Positions 16,095 to 23,479 of a stretch of DNA of 64,000 nucleotides are shown here, one piece after another; the stretch's first letter is position 1, and each line of letters opens with the position of its first letter. A program made the position numbers and the translations under genes. The stretch is from contig JAEZHM010000131.1 of NCBI GenBank assembly GCA_023416585.1, forward strand, positions 124,001 to 188,000, written 5' to 3'. The notes under the pieces are model-generated. The model saw only the letters and a program-made list of their open reading frames with translations. It made no database searches and was not told the DNA's origin. The DNA comes from Bacillota bacterium (GTDB lineage: Bacteria; Bacillota; Clostridia; Christensenellales; Aristaeellaceae).

Positions 16095-16852
16095 AACGTA
16101 TGGCGGATATCCCCTTCAAAAAAGCGTTCGGCGATGTGCCCGAAAGCTTTAAAGCCCGTGTGCAGTATACCTTGCGCCCAAGCAAGGAGGAAGAATACAT
16201 GAAAAGAAAACCCTTAAGAACGGTATTGATCGCAGCTTTACTGACAGTCATGGTATGCGGCGCGTTGGCCGCAGTGCTGTCGCCCACGGCAAACATCTTC
16301 GGCTGGTTCTATGGCGCTGACAAACAAGAAAAGCTTCTGGCCGGCAGTATCGTCCCATCGGGCGAATCCACGCAGGTGGGCGATGTGATCTACACCATGG
16401 ATGACGTGATCTTAAGCGATGGTACCGTCTACGGCAGCGGCACCATGAAGGCCGCCGCGGGTACTCCGGTTGTGCTGATTCCCGAGGATTACAAGCCAAG
16501 CGATCCAGCAGGTTACGATACGCTCTACGGCGATGCATCAATACCTGCAGACGCACCAACCTATGCGGACAAAGCAGCTGCCATAGGGGCTGCGATCCGC
16601 ATGACCCGCTGTCTGCCGGATGGTGTGCTCAACCCTGATGGGAGCCTTTCATCAGCAACCATCGGCTATGCGCTGTTCCCCCGGGAAGACGGCACCGTGG
16701 CATTCATGTTCGAATTTGAAAGCAATGACGCAAAGCCCAGCTACACTTTGCAAATGTTCTGTGCCAACTGGGAAATCACACCGACGGGCGAGTACCTGCT
16801 GGAAACACGTAAGGAGCAAACATGGCGTGTCAACGTTACACCCAAACCGTAA
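16091..16852 (+). CDS. Membrane-anchored anti-sigma factor candidate
   Basis: A 253-residue protein with a short cytoplasmic N-terminus (residues 1-36) that includes MADIPFKKAFGDVPESF, one membrane helix (about 41-62) and an extracytoplasmic domain without recognised motifs. This layout, and the four-base overlap with the ECF gene, make it the likely anti-sigma factor. The GTG start follows AAGGAGGTG. A second ATG at 16199, just before the membrane helix, has its own AAGGAGGAAG and could give a shorter form lacking the presumed sigma-binding part. The family assignment rests mainly on context. Confidence 0.72.
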   Translation: MKRMADIPFKKAFGDVPESFKARVQYTLRPSKEEEYMKRKPLRTVLIAALLTVMVCGALAAVLSPTANIFGWFYGADKQEKLLAGSIVPSGESTQVGDVIYTMDDVILSDGTVYGSGTMKAAAGTPVVLIPEDYKPSDPAGYDTLYGDASIPADAPTYADKAAAIGAAIRMTRCLPDGVLNPDGSLSSATIGYALFPREDGTVAFMFEFESNDAKPSYTLQMFCANWEITPTGEYLLETRKEQTWRVNVTPKP

Positions 16853-16945
16853 GCAAGCGGTGAACATTTTTGTGAAAAAAATCTACGGCAGGCCGAATGT
16901 AACTCTTTCATCATCCGGCTTGATCCTATTGGGAGGAAGGAATCT

Positions 16946-18160
16946 ATGAAGCGTATTTTCAATTTTCTGCTGGTGATATGCATTCTGTTTTCTTCGGCTG
17001 CACTGGCGGAGGATACCCGTTCGCCTCTGCGGTTGGGCGGACCGATCGCCGAAACCGTCTATTGGCAGGATCACGGCATACAGACAACCATGCCCTACTA
17101 CGGCTGGGACGACTACATGACGATCGTTAAAGGCGATAACGCCCCGGATCATTACAGCTTCCGCACCAGCAGCGATGATTTTTTAGCATCCAAAAACGCG
17201 GGCCTGCTGGCGGACCTGTCGGACAGCGAGATCATTCGGGCGTGGACGGACCGCCTGCGCCCTGACATCAAGAAACTTGTCACCACCGAGGATGGCAAAA
17301 TCGTCGGGCTTGCGGGATTAGACGGAGCTGTGGCTGTTATGCCGGTGTATTGGCGGCAGGACGCATGGGACGCAGCGGGCCTAACGAAAGAGGATGTGCC
17401 TGGGAGCTACACGGAGCTGCTGGATTTTTTGGAAAAATGGATGGAACGAATCGGGGAGAAGCCTGAAAAGAACATAAGTGTAGCGGATACGCTCTCCTCT
17501 CACAAAGGCGGGGGAAAGAATAGCTACGTTCGCTGGCTGCTGGATATACTGATCAACACATGGGAGATGCAGCAGTATTTTGCGGGAGAAACACTGAATT
17601 TTGATACGCCGGCATTCATCGCGCTTCTGAAACGCACCCAGGACGTCGGTTTGCGGCTGTATCAGGCGGAGTCCATTGAAAAGAATCATCCAAACATGCT
17701 GCAGCTGTTTGAAAACTACAGCGGCGGGGAGCTATATAACGCCGGCAGGGACTATGGCCTGTCCCACACCGTACCTTTCCGTATCACAAGCGACCAGCCA
17801 GTACTGATGCGAGGTATTGCAGGTATATCTGCCGTTCGTGCGGACAGCCAATGGCTCAACGAGATCATAGGCCGTATGGAATATGACCTTAAGGACAGGG
17901 GCCTAAATGGGAGAGGGAACGCGGATCTTCTCAGGGACGTCATACCCAGAGTACACAACCCCAAAGAGGTTTCCTCCCCCTCTACTGTCACTGCGGGGTA
18001 TCTGAAAGACCTGGACAATTATACGGGCACGGTATGCTTTGCGCCAATGCGAACGCACACGATGTACGAGGATGCATTGGAAAGGTTTGGGACAGGTCAA
18101 TTGTCGGCGGAGAAGCTGGCGGCGCAGATCAGCGAGCCCAAGCGCGATCCAAACAAATAG
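16946..18160 (+). CDS. Secreted solute-binding-protein-like protein
   Basis: A 404-residue exported protein. A signal peptide with a likely type I cleavage site (SSAALA, about residue 21) is followed by a sequence resembling extracellular family 1 binding proteins (IVGLAGLDGAVAVMPVYWRQDAWDAAGL is the type of segment seen in sugar-binding proteins). There is no lipobox cysteine and no transporter gene beside it. It lies 93 bases after the anti-sigma gene with GGGAGGAAGG before the ATG, so it may act as the sensor or as a target of the sigma system. The ligand is unknown. Confidence 0.65.
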   Translation: MKRIFNFLLVICILFSSAALAEDTRSPLRLGGPIAETVYWQDHGIQTTMPYYGWDDYMTIVKGDNAPDHYSFRTSSDDFLASKNAGLLADLSDSEIIRAWTDRLRPDIKKLVTTEDGKIVGLAGLDGAVAVMPVYWRQDAWDAAGLTKEDVPGSYTELLDFLEKWMERIGEKPEKNISVADTLSSHKGGGKNSYVRWLLDILINTWEMQQYFAGETLNFDTPAFIALLKRTQDVGLRLYQAESIEKNHPNMLQLFENYSGGELYNAGRDYGLSHTVPFRITSDQPVLMRGIAGISAVRADSQWLNEIIGRMEYDLKDRGLNGRGNADLLRDVIPRVHNPKEVSSPSTVTAGYLKDLDNYTGTVCFAPMRTHTMYEDALERFGTGQLSAEKLAAQISEPKRDPNK

Positions 18161-18196
18161 GAGAAAAAGTTGACTCAAAACTTATTTGATAGTTTG

Positions 18197-18226
18197 AGCC
18201 ATGGCAATGCCATGGCTTTCTTTTTG
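18197..18226 (+). terminator. Intrinsic terminator of the sigma operon
   Basis: AGCCATGGC / GCCATGGCT with a three-base loop, then TTTCTTTTT. The LacI gene converges from the other side. Confidence 0.8.
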
Positions 18227-18238
18227 TATGGAATAGGA

Positions 18239-19294
18239 TTATTTCATTGTCCGCCTTCCCAGTTTAACGCCGCAGGATTCCCGTATCACCAGCGTTGCGT
18301 CCCGCATGAGGTTGAAGGGCGCCACCGGCGTTGCCACCGCGGTCAGAAGCTCGGTGATGGCGCTGCGGGCATGCTCCTCGGGGTGAAGGTCGATGGAGGT
18401 CAGCGGCGGGCTTAAGTAGGGGGCAAAGAAGGAGTTGTCGCAGCCGATGACAGCCATGTCCTGTGGAACGCTCAAACCCATCAGCGCAAGCTGCTTCATG
18501 GCGCCCAATGCCACCAGGTCGTTGAAGGCGATGATGGCGGTGGGCCAGTTTTCCTTTGGCAGCCCGGTGAGCAGTTTCAAAAGCGCAATTTCCCCGGCTT
18601 CTGCGGTATAGCCGCCTTCATGGTGATAGGCCGTGTCGTCCTTGAGGTTCAATTCCGCCAACGCATCCAGAAAGCCGCGGCCCCTGGCGCCGGATAAGCG
18701 CACCATGGAAGAGCCGCCGATGAAGGCGATACGGTCATGGCCCAGCATGTGCAGGTGCTGCACCGCCTGGTGGATAGCCATTGCCAAGTCGTTGTACAGG
18801 CAAATGCATTCCAGCCCCTCGATGGGCGGGCAAATGGCCACGACCGGCATGTACTTATGAAGTTCGGATATGGCGGCGGGCAGGTCCTCATGCTGGGATT
18901 CCACAATGCCGCCCATAAAAAAAGCCCCGTCAAGCCGCCGGCGGATTAGCTGCTCCACTACCTCCCGCTCCACATAGGGGCGGCTGGGAGGGAGCTGGTG
19001 CAGCCATACGGAATAGCCCCGGCGGCGGGCCTCGTCGTCTGCGGCACAATAAAGCCTGGCGTAATAAGGGTTGGTAACCTCCGGCAGTATGATGCCGATG
19101 ATCCCCGTTCTCCCTTTCTCCAGCCCCCGCGCTACGGAGCTTGGAGCGTATTTATGACTGCTAATGACGTCGTTGACTTTTTGAAGTGTCTTGGGACTTA
19201 CGTTGGGATGCCCGGACATGACCCGTGACACGGTGGCGATGGATACGCCAGCTTCCCTGGCGATGTCGTAAATGGTGACTTGTTTGTTTGCCAT
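18239..19294 (-). CDS. LacI family transcriptional regulator
   Basis: A 351-residue repressor-type protein. The N-terminal helix-turn-helix and hinge (TIYDIAREAGVSIATVSRVMSG, about residues 7-27, then KYAPSSVARGL) are clear, and the rest is a periplasmic-binding-protein-like sugar domain with the FNDLVALGAM and IGCDNSFFAPYLSPPLTSI segments. It is divergent from the sugar importer gene at 19643 and very likely controls it. A perfect LacI/CcpA-type palindrome lies 82 bases before its start. The inducer is unknown but probably an oligosaccharide with uronic acid, judging from the downstream enzymes. Confidence 0.9.
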   Translation of the reverse strand: MANKQVTIYDIAREAGVSIATVSRVMSGHPNVSPKTLQKVNDVISSHKYAPSSVARGLEKGRTGIIGIILPEVTNPYYARLYCAADDEARRRGYSVWLHQLPPSRPYVEREVVEQLIRRRLDGAFFMGGIVESQHEDLPAAISELHKYMPVVAICPPIEGLECICLYNDLAMAIHQAVQHLHMLGHDRIAFIGGSSMVRLSGARGRGFLDALAELNLKDDTAYHHEGGYTAEAGEIALLKLLTGLPKENWPTAIIAFNDLVALGAMKQLALMGLSVPQDMAVIGCDNSFFAPYLSPPLTSIDLHPEEHARSAITELLTAVATPVAPFNLMRDATLVIRESCGVKLGRRTMK

Positions 19295-19375
19295 GAGGCA
19301 TTCCTTTCCATTGCAGCCGTAGCCGGGCTAGTTGTATCCATTATACATGGAATCGACGGGGAAGGCAATCGGAAA

Positions 19376-19391
19376 TTGTAAGCGATTACAA
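19376..19391. promoter_or_regulatory. LacI/CcpA-type operator (cre-like)
   Basis: TTGTAAGCGATTACAA is a palindrome with one mismatched pair; the inner 14 bases match the catabolite-responsive element consensus TGWAARCGNTWNCA fully. It lies between the divergent LacI gene and the importer promoter, so it may bind the local LacI protein, CcpA, or both. Confidence 0.7.
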
Positions 19392-19462
19392 TAATATTTC
19401 ATTCTATATTGCGTTCGTGTGCCTAAATAATCCGGCAAATATAGCAATGTTGGATTTGGTTG

Positions 19463-19491
19463 TTGACATTCTATGGTGCGAATTGTATAAT
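19463..19491 (+). promoter_or_regulatory. Consensus sigma-A promoter of the importer operon
   Basis: TTGACA (19463-19468), a 17-base spacer and TATAAT (19486-19491) form a perfect promoter. It gives a leader of about 150 bases before the binding-protein gene. Confidence 0.85.
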
Positions 19492-19642
19492 GATCCCACA
19501 AAGAAAGAGACTGAAAGCCAAACGGGCAAGAGAAGTGGTGAAAGAATTTACAATATTGTTTTGATTGTTTCACTATTTTTCTTACATTTTCACGAAGGCT
19601 GAAGTCAAACCCAAAAATATCCGCGAAAAAGGAGGACATTTC

Positions 19643-20911
19643 ATGAAAAAGGTTACCGCCCTGCTGCTCGCCATCCTGATGGTGGCGACGTTGATGCCTG
19701 CCATGGCCTTTGCCCAGGGAAAGACGGTGCTCACCGTAAAGACATGGGACGTAGGCGCCGGTTCCGCCGCTTATCTGCAAGCCACAGAGGCCGCCTTTGA
19801 GGCTGCTTTCCCGGATGTGGACCTGCAGTATGTGGACACGGCTTCCCAGGAATATGCCACGCTGGTCGCCACGGCTTTGGCTGCCGGCGATACCACCGAT
19901 GTGTTCGACGTCAAGGAAGTGCGCGACCTTCAAAATTGGATCGCCCAGGGCTATGTGGAGAACCTGGAAAGCTACATTGCCGCCGACAGCTACGACCTCA
20001 AGCCCTATGTGGGCATGGAGAAGTACTACCGCGGCCCCGACGCGGCCCTGTACGCACTGCCCTACCGGTCTGACTTCTGGGTACTGTTCTATAACAAGAC
20101 GCTGTTTGACAAGGCCGGCGTTGCCTATCCCACTTCGGACATGACCTGGGATCAGTACGCTGAGCTGGCAAAGAAAATGACCTCCGGCGAAGGTGTGGAC
20201 AAGATCTACGGGACCCATTACCACACCTGGCTGTCTGCTGTAGCCAACTGGGCCGTGTGCGACGGCGTGAACACCATGGCAGACGGAGAATACAGCGATC
20301 TGAAATATTTCTACGATTTGACCCTTGGCCTTACAGATGCTGGCGCCTGCATGGAGTATAGCGAGCTTAGGGCTGCCGGATTGCATTACCGCAACGCTTT
20401 CGAACAGGGCAATATCGCCATGCTCCCCATGGGCTACTGGCTGGCCGGTTCCCTGATTGCGGACAAGAATGCCGGAAACTTCACCTTTGACTGGGGCATT
20501 GCCGCTGTTCCCCACTTGGAAGGCGTCGCTGCCGGTTCCTCCTTCGGCTCCGTTACCGGCGCTGCCATCAACAAAGCTTCCGCCAACAAGGACTTGGCCT
20601 GGAAGTTCATCTCCTGGCGCGCGTCCGAAGAAGGCGCAAAAGCTATCGCCGCCCTGGGCACACGTCCCGCTTATGTGTCCGCGGACATAGCCGCCATCCT
20701 GGCCTCCGTTCCCGGCTTCCCCCAGGATGAAGTAAGCAAGGCCGCTTTGGTTCCTGCTGCCGTGAGCATTGAATGGCCTGTGGTCGACAAAGTCAGCGAG
20801 ATCCAGACCATCGTCAACGAAGAGCATACCAACATCATGACCCGCACCGTTACCGTGGATGAGGGCATCGCCAACATGAATACCCGCGTGGCGGAACTGC
20901 TGGGAAAATAA
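19643..20911 (+). CDS. Carbohydrate ABC transporter substrate-binding protein (CUT1)
   Basis: A 422-residue family 1 extracellular binding protein that delivers an oligosaccharide to the two permeases encoded next. The signal peptide ends near AMAFA (about residue 24) without a lipobox cysteine, unusual for a monoderm Gram-positive binding protein. The mature part shows the expected segments ALPYRSDFWVLFYNKTLFDKAG and NIAMLPMGYWLAGS. The ATG follows AAAAAGGAGG. A perfect promoter and a LacI/CcpA operator lie upstream. The later heparinase and GH88 genes suggest a uronic-acid oligosaccharide ligand, which is inference. Confidence 0.9.
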   Translation: MKKVTALLLAILMVATLMPAMAFAQGKTVLTVKTWDVGAGSAAYLQATEAAFEAAFPDVDLQYVDTASQEYATLVATALAAGDTTDVFDVKEVRDLQNWIAQGYVENLESYIAADSYDLKPYVGMEKYYRGPDAALYALPYRSDFWVLFYNKTLFDKAGVAYPTSDMTWDQYAELAKKMTSGEGVDKIYGTHYHTWLSAVANWAVCDGVNTMADGEYSDLKYFYDLTLGLTDAGACMEYSELRAAGLHYRNAFEQGNIAMLPMGYWLAGSLIADKNAGNFTFDWGIAAVPHLEGVAAGSSFGSVTGAAINKASANKDLAWKFISWRASEEGAKAIAALGTRPAYVSADIAAILASVPGFPQDEVSKAALVPAAVSIEWPVVDKVSEIQTIVNEEHTNIMTRTVTVDEGIANMNTRVAELLGK

Positions 20912-20925
20912 GCTGTACGTACTTT

Positions 20926-20964
20926 GAAGGGGGAGGGGAGGTCATCTTCCCTTCCCCTTTTATG
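20926..20964 (+). terminator. Attenuator hairpin between binding protein and permease
   Basis: AAGGGGGAGGGGAGG pairs with CTTCCCTTCCCCTT and is followed by TTTA. A partial terminator here would give more binding protein than permease. Confidence 0.55.
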
Positions 20965-20988
20965 AAACTACCAATAGGGGGGTCCTTC

Positions 20989-21930
20989 ATGGTGCAAAAT
21001 GCCGCCCCGGCGCATATCAAAAAGCGCAAGTTTTCAAGGCAAGATAGAAAAAACATATTCATTGCCTATTCTTTTCTCGCGCCCAACTTCCTGGGCTTTT
21101 TGATTTTTACCCTGGTGCCGGTCCTGTTTTCTATTGTGCTGGCGTTCATGAACTGGAATGGCGGCACCATTGAAAAGATTACCTGGGCGGGGTTTGACAA
21201 CTTTATAACCATTTTCAAAAATTTCAGCTTCACAAAATCAGACCTGGGCATTGCACTCAGGAACACAGTTGTGTATACCGCCGTCACCGTTCCGCTGACC
21301 ATCGCCTGTTCCCTGGCGCTGGCCATGGTGCTGAACAGGGCGGCGAAAACCGCAAAGCTGTTGCGGGTGATATTCTTCTTCCCCTATGTGGCTTCCATTG
21401 TGGCAATCTGCACATGCTGGAATTACCTGCTCATGAAATATGGCCCCATCAACCAATTTCTTTCGGTGTTTGGAATTAACGTCGGCAAATCCTGGACGCA
21501 AAGCAAGGATCACGCCATACTGGCCATCATTATCGTCAGCGTCTGGCGCAGCGCCGGGTATTATATGGTAATGTATTTGGCCGGGCTTCAGGGCGTGCCA
21601 AGGGAACTGTATGAGGCTGCCACGGTGGATGGCGCCACCGGTTGGCAGAGGTTTTGGAAGGTTACCTTTCCCATGCTCACGCCCACCACCTTCTTCGTTT
21701 CCATTATGATGGTGATCAGCTGCTTCAAAATTTACGATATCGTGGCCATCATGACCGAGGGCGGCCCGGGCCGCTCCACGCTGATGCTTGTCTATCACAT
21801 TTATACCTTGAGCTTCACTCAAATCAAATATGGCGTCGCAAGTGCCGTGGCCATGGTGCTGTTTGCCATTGTGCTGTGCGTGACGATAATACAGTTCCGC
21901 GCCGAGAAAAAGTGGGTCAATTACATGTAA
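20989..21930 (+). CDS. Sugar ABC transporter permease (MalF/UgpA-like)
   Basis: A 313-residue inner-membrane permease with about six helices. The EAA loop that docks the ATPase reads EAATVDGATGWQRFWKVTFPMLTPT near residues 215-240. The start at 20989 follows AGGGGGG; an ATG 27 bases upstream lies inside the attenuator hairpin and lacks a ribosome binding site. It works with the next gene's product. No ATPase is encoded in this operon, so a shared MsmX/MalK-type ATPase from elsewhere in the genome is expected. Confidence 0.92.
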   Translation: MVQNAAPAHIKKRKFSRQDRKNIFIAYSFLAPNFLGFLIFTLVPVLFSIVLAFMNWNGGTIEKITWAGFDNFITIFKNFSFTKSDLGIALRNTVVYTAVTVPLTIACSLALAMVLNRAAKTAKLLRVIFFFPYVASIVAICTCWNYLLMKYGPINQFLSVFGINVGKSWTQSKDHAILAIIIVSVWRSAGYYMVMYLAGLQGVPRELYEAATVDGATGWQRFWKVTFPMLTPTTFFVSIMMVISCFKIYDIVAIMTEGGPGRSTLMLVYHIYTLSFTQIKYGVASAVAMVLFAIVLCVTIIQFRAEKKWVNYM

Positions 21931-21945
21931 AAGGAGGTATGAACC

Positions 21946-22809
21946 ATGACAACTGTTGTTACACGGCCCGCTCACAAGAAAACCTCCGTTTTGCATGTGC
22001 TGGGGAGAACCGCACTGTATATCGTTCTGGCCCTTCTGGCCTGCCTGGCCCTTCTTCCCTTCGTGTGGATGGTCTCCTCCTCCCTGAAGCTGGATAAGGA
22101 TGTGTTCCGTTATCCCATTGAATGGATTCCCTCCGTGCGACACTGGGAAAACTACGTGCTCATCTGGCAAAGGGTTCCGCTGACGACCTATTTTAAGAAT
22201 ACTGCCTTTGTGGCCGTTTCAGTCACGCTTATGCAGATACTCACATCCTCTTTCGCCGCTTACGCCTTTGCCAAGCTGCGCTTTCCTGGGCGGGATGCAT
22301 TGTTCCTTTGCTACATCGGCACAATCGCCGTGCCATGGCAGGTGTATATGCTGCCGCAGTTTATCATGATGCGTGGCATGGGCCTATACGATACGCCTTG
22401 GGCGCTGATTATACTTCAGTCCTTTTCCGCTTTCGGCGTATTTCTCATGCGCCAGTTTTATCTTGGCATCCCGGGCGAACTGAACGAAGCGGCGCGCATC
22501 GACGGGCTCAGTGAGTATGGCATCTGGGCACGCATTATTCTGCCCCTGGCCACACCCGCCATTGCCACGCTGACCATATTCACCTTTGTGAATACGTGGA
22601 ATGATTTCATGGGCCCGCTGATCTATCTGGCTACGGATGCAAACAAGACCATACAGGTGGGTTTGCGCCGCTTCATACAGCAGTACACCAGCGATTATCA
22701 CTTGATCATGGCAGCCTCGCTGTGCTCCCTGGTGCCTGTTACGATCGTTTTCTTGTTCCTGCAGCGGTACTTTATTGAAGGGATATCCACCACCGGCTTG
22801 AAAGGATAA
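21946..22809 (+). CDS. Sugar ABC transporter permease (MalG/UgpE-like)
   Basis: A 287-residue inner-membrane permease with about six helices and the EAA loop NEAARIDGLSEYGIWARIILPLATPA near residues 183-208. It follows the first permease after 15 bases with AAAGGAGG before the ATG. The C-terminal EGISTTGLKG is the usual ending of this family. A 670-base stretch filled with repeats separates it from the heparinase gene, so the downstream enzymes may have separate expression. Confidence 0.92.
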   Translation: MTTVVTRPAHKKTSVLHVLGRTALYIVLALLACLALLPFVWMVSSSLKLDKDVFRYPIEWIPSVRHWENYVLIWQRVPLTTYFKNTAFVAVSVTLMQILTSSFAAYAFAKLRFPGRDALFLCYIGTIAVPWQVYMLPQFIMMRGMGLYDTPWALIILQSFSAFGVFLMRQFYLGIPGELNEAARIDGLSEYGIWARIILPLATPAIATLTIFTFVNTWNDFMGPLIYLATDANKTIQVGLRRFIQQYTSDYHLIMAASLCSLVPVTIVFLFLQRYFIEGISTTGLKG

Positions 22810-22883
22810 TGTAATTGAAAATTGATATTTGCTTTTGGGGTTAACAAAGGCAGATATCCAGAAGAGATATATTTGGTATGTGA

Positions 22884-23010
22884 CACCTCATCCGGCACTT
22901 CATGCCACCTTCCCCTCTAAGGGGAAGGCTTTGGTCTGGCAGGCCATACACGTAGGCGGTAAAGGCTTCCCCTGGAGGGGAAGCTGTCGACGAAGTCGAC
23001 TGATGAGGTG
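22884..23010. repeat. Palindromic repeat element, copy 1
   Basis: The element begins with CACCTCATC and ends with GATGAGGTG, an inverted pair. Inside are the stems CTTCCCCT/AGGGGAAG and GTCGACGAAGTCGAC. The outer end and the following 70 bases recur at 23236-23396, so the repeated unit is larger than the palindrome. No transposase is present; it looks like a non-autonomous, MITE-like element. Confidence 0.7.
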
Positions 23011-23126
23011 TAAAGTGTACTGTTGAAGCTTATAGATCCGAACGAAGATTGCCGTTGGCTTTGGATATACGGTCGTGAGGGGCTCAAATTAGCTCTTCAA
23101 GCAAACGCTGATTAAAGCTCCAACGT

Positions 23127-23205
23127 GTCATTCTGAGGAAGCGAAGCGACCGAAGAATCTTAGTGTAGCAAAGAGTTCAAGATTCTTCGCTGCGCTCAGA
23201 ATGAC
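23127..23205. repeat. Inverted repeat with GTCATTCTGAG ends
   Basis: GTCATTCTGAG at the left and CTCAGAATGAC at the right form exact inverted ends, and GAAGAATCTT / AAGATTCTTC pair inside. This GTCATTCTGAG...AAGAATCTT form is a familiar type of dispersed bacterial palindromic repeat. Confidence 0.65.
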
Positions 23206-23235
23206 ATATGTCCGAATAAATCAATGCTTACTTGG

Positions 23236-23396
23236 GGGAAGGCTTTGGTCTGGCAGGCCATAAACGGAGGCAGCCGAAGGCTTCCCCTTGAGGGGAAGCT
23301 GTCGACGAAGTCGACTGATGAGGTGTAAAGTGTACTGTTGATGCTCATAAATCTGAGCAAGGCTTGCCGCTGGCTTTGGATTTACATCGTGAGGGG
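23236..23396. repeat. Palindromic repeat element, copy 2 (left end missing)
   Basis: This copy matches 22925-23076 (GGGGAAGGCTTTGGTCTGGC onward) through GATGAGGTG and the flanking bases up to TCGTGAGGGGC, with scattered substitutions. The left CACCTCATC end is absent. The two copies bracket the GTCATTCTGAG element. Confidence 0.65.
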
Positions 23397-23479
23397 CCCA
23401 AAATGAACTCTTTAAGTGGTTATTATCTTATGGCTTCTCCGAAGCAGTTGCCGCTTGCACGGCAGACAGAAGGAACGAT

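Larger units (their letters stand above)
22810..23479. other. Gene-free stretch built of palindromic repeats
   Basis: Nearly all of this 670-base gap is made of repeat elements listed separately. Small open frames here have no coding character. Confidence 0.6.

Noticed and set aside
19328..20827. 499-residue minus-strand frame
   Set aside because: It is antisense to the binding-protein gene, glycine/valine/histidine-rich without a fold, and the opposite strand is a clear family member.
21238..22170. 310-residue minus-strand frame over the permease genes
   Set aside because: Histidine-rich shadow of two clear transporter genes, with no ribosome binding site.
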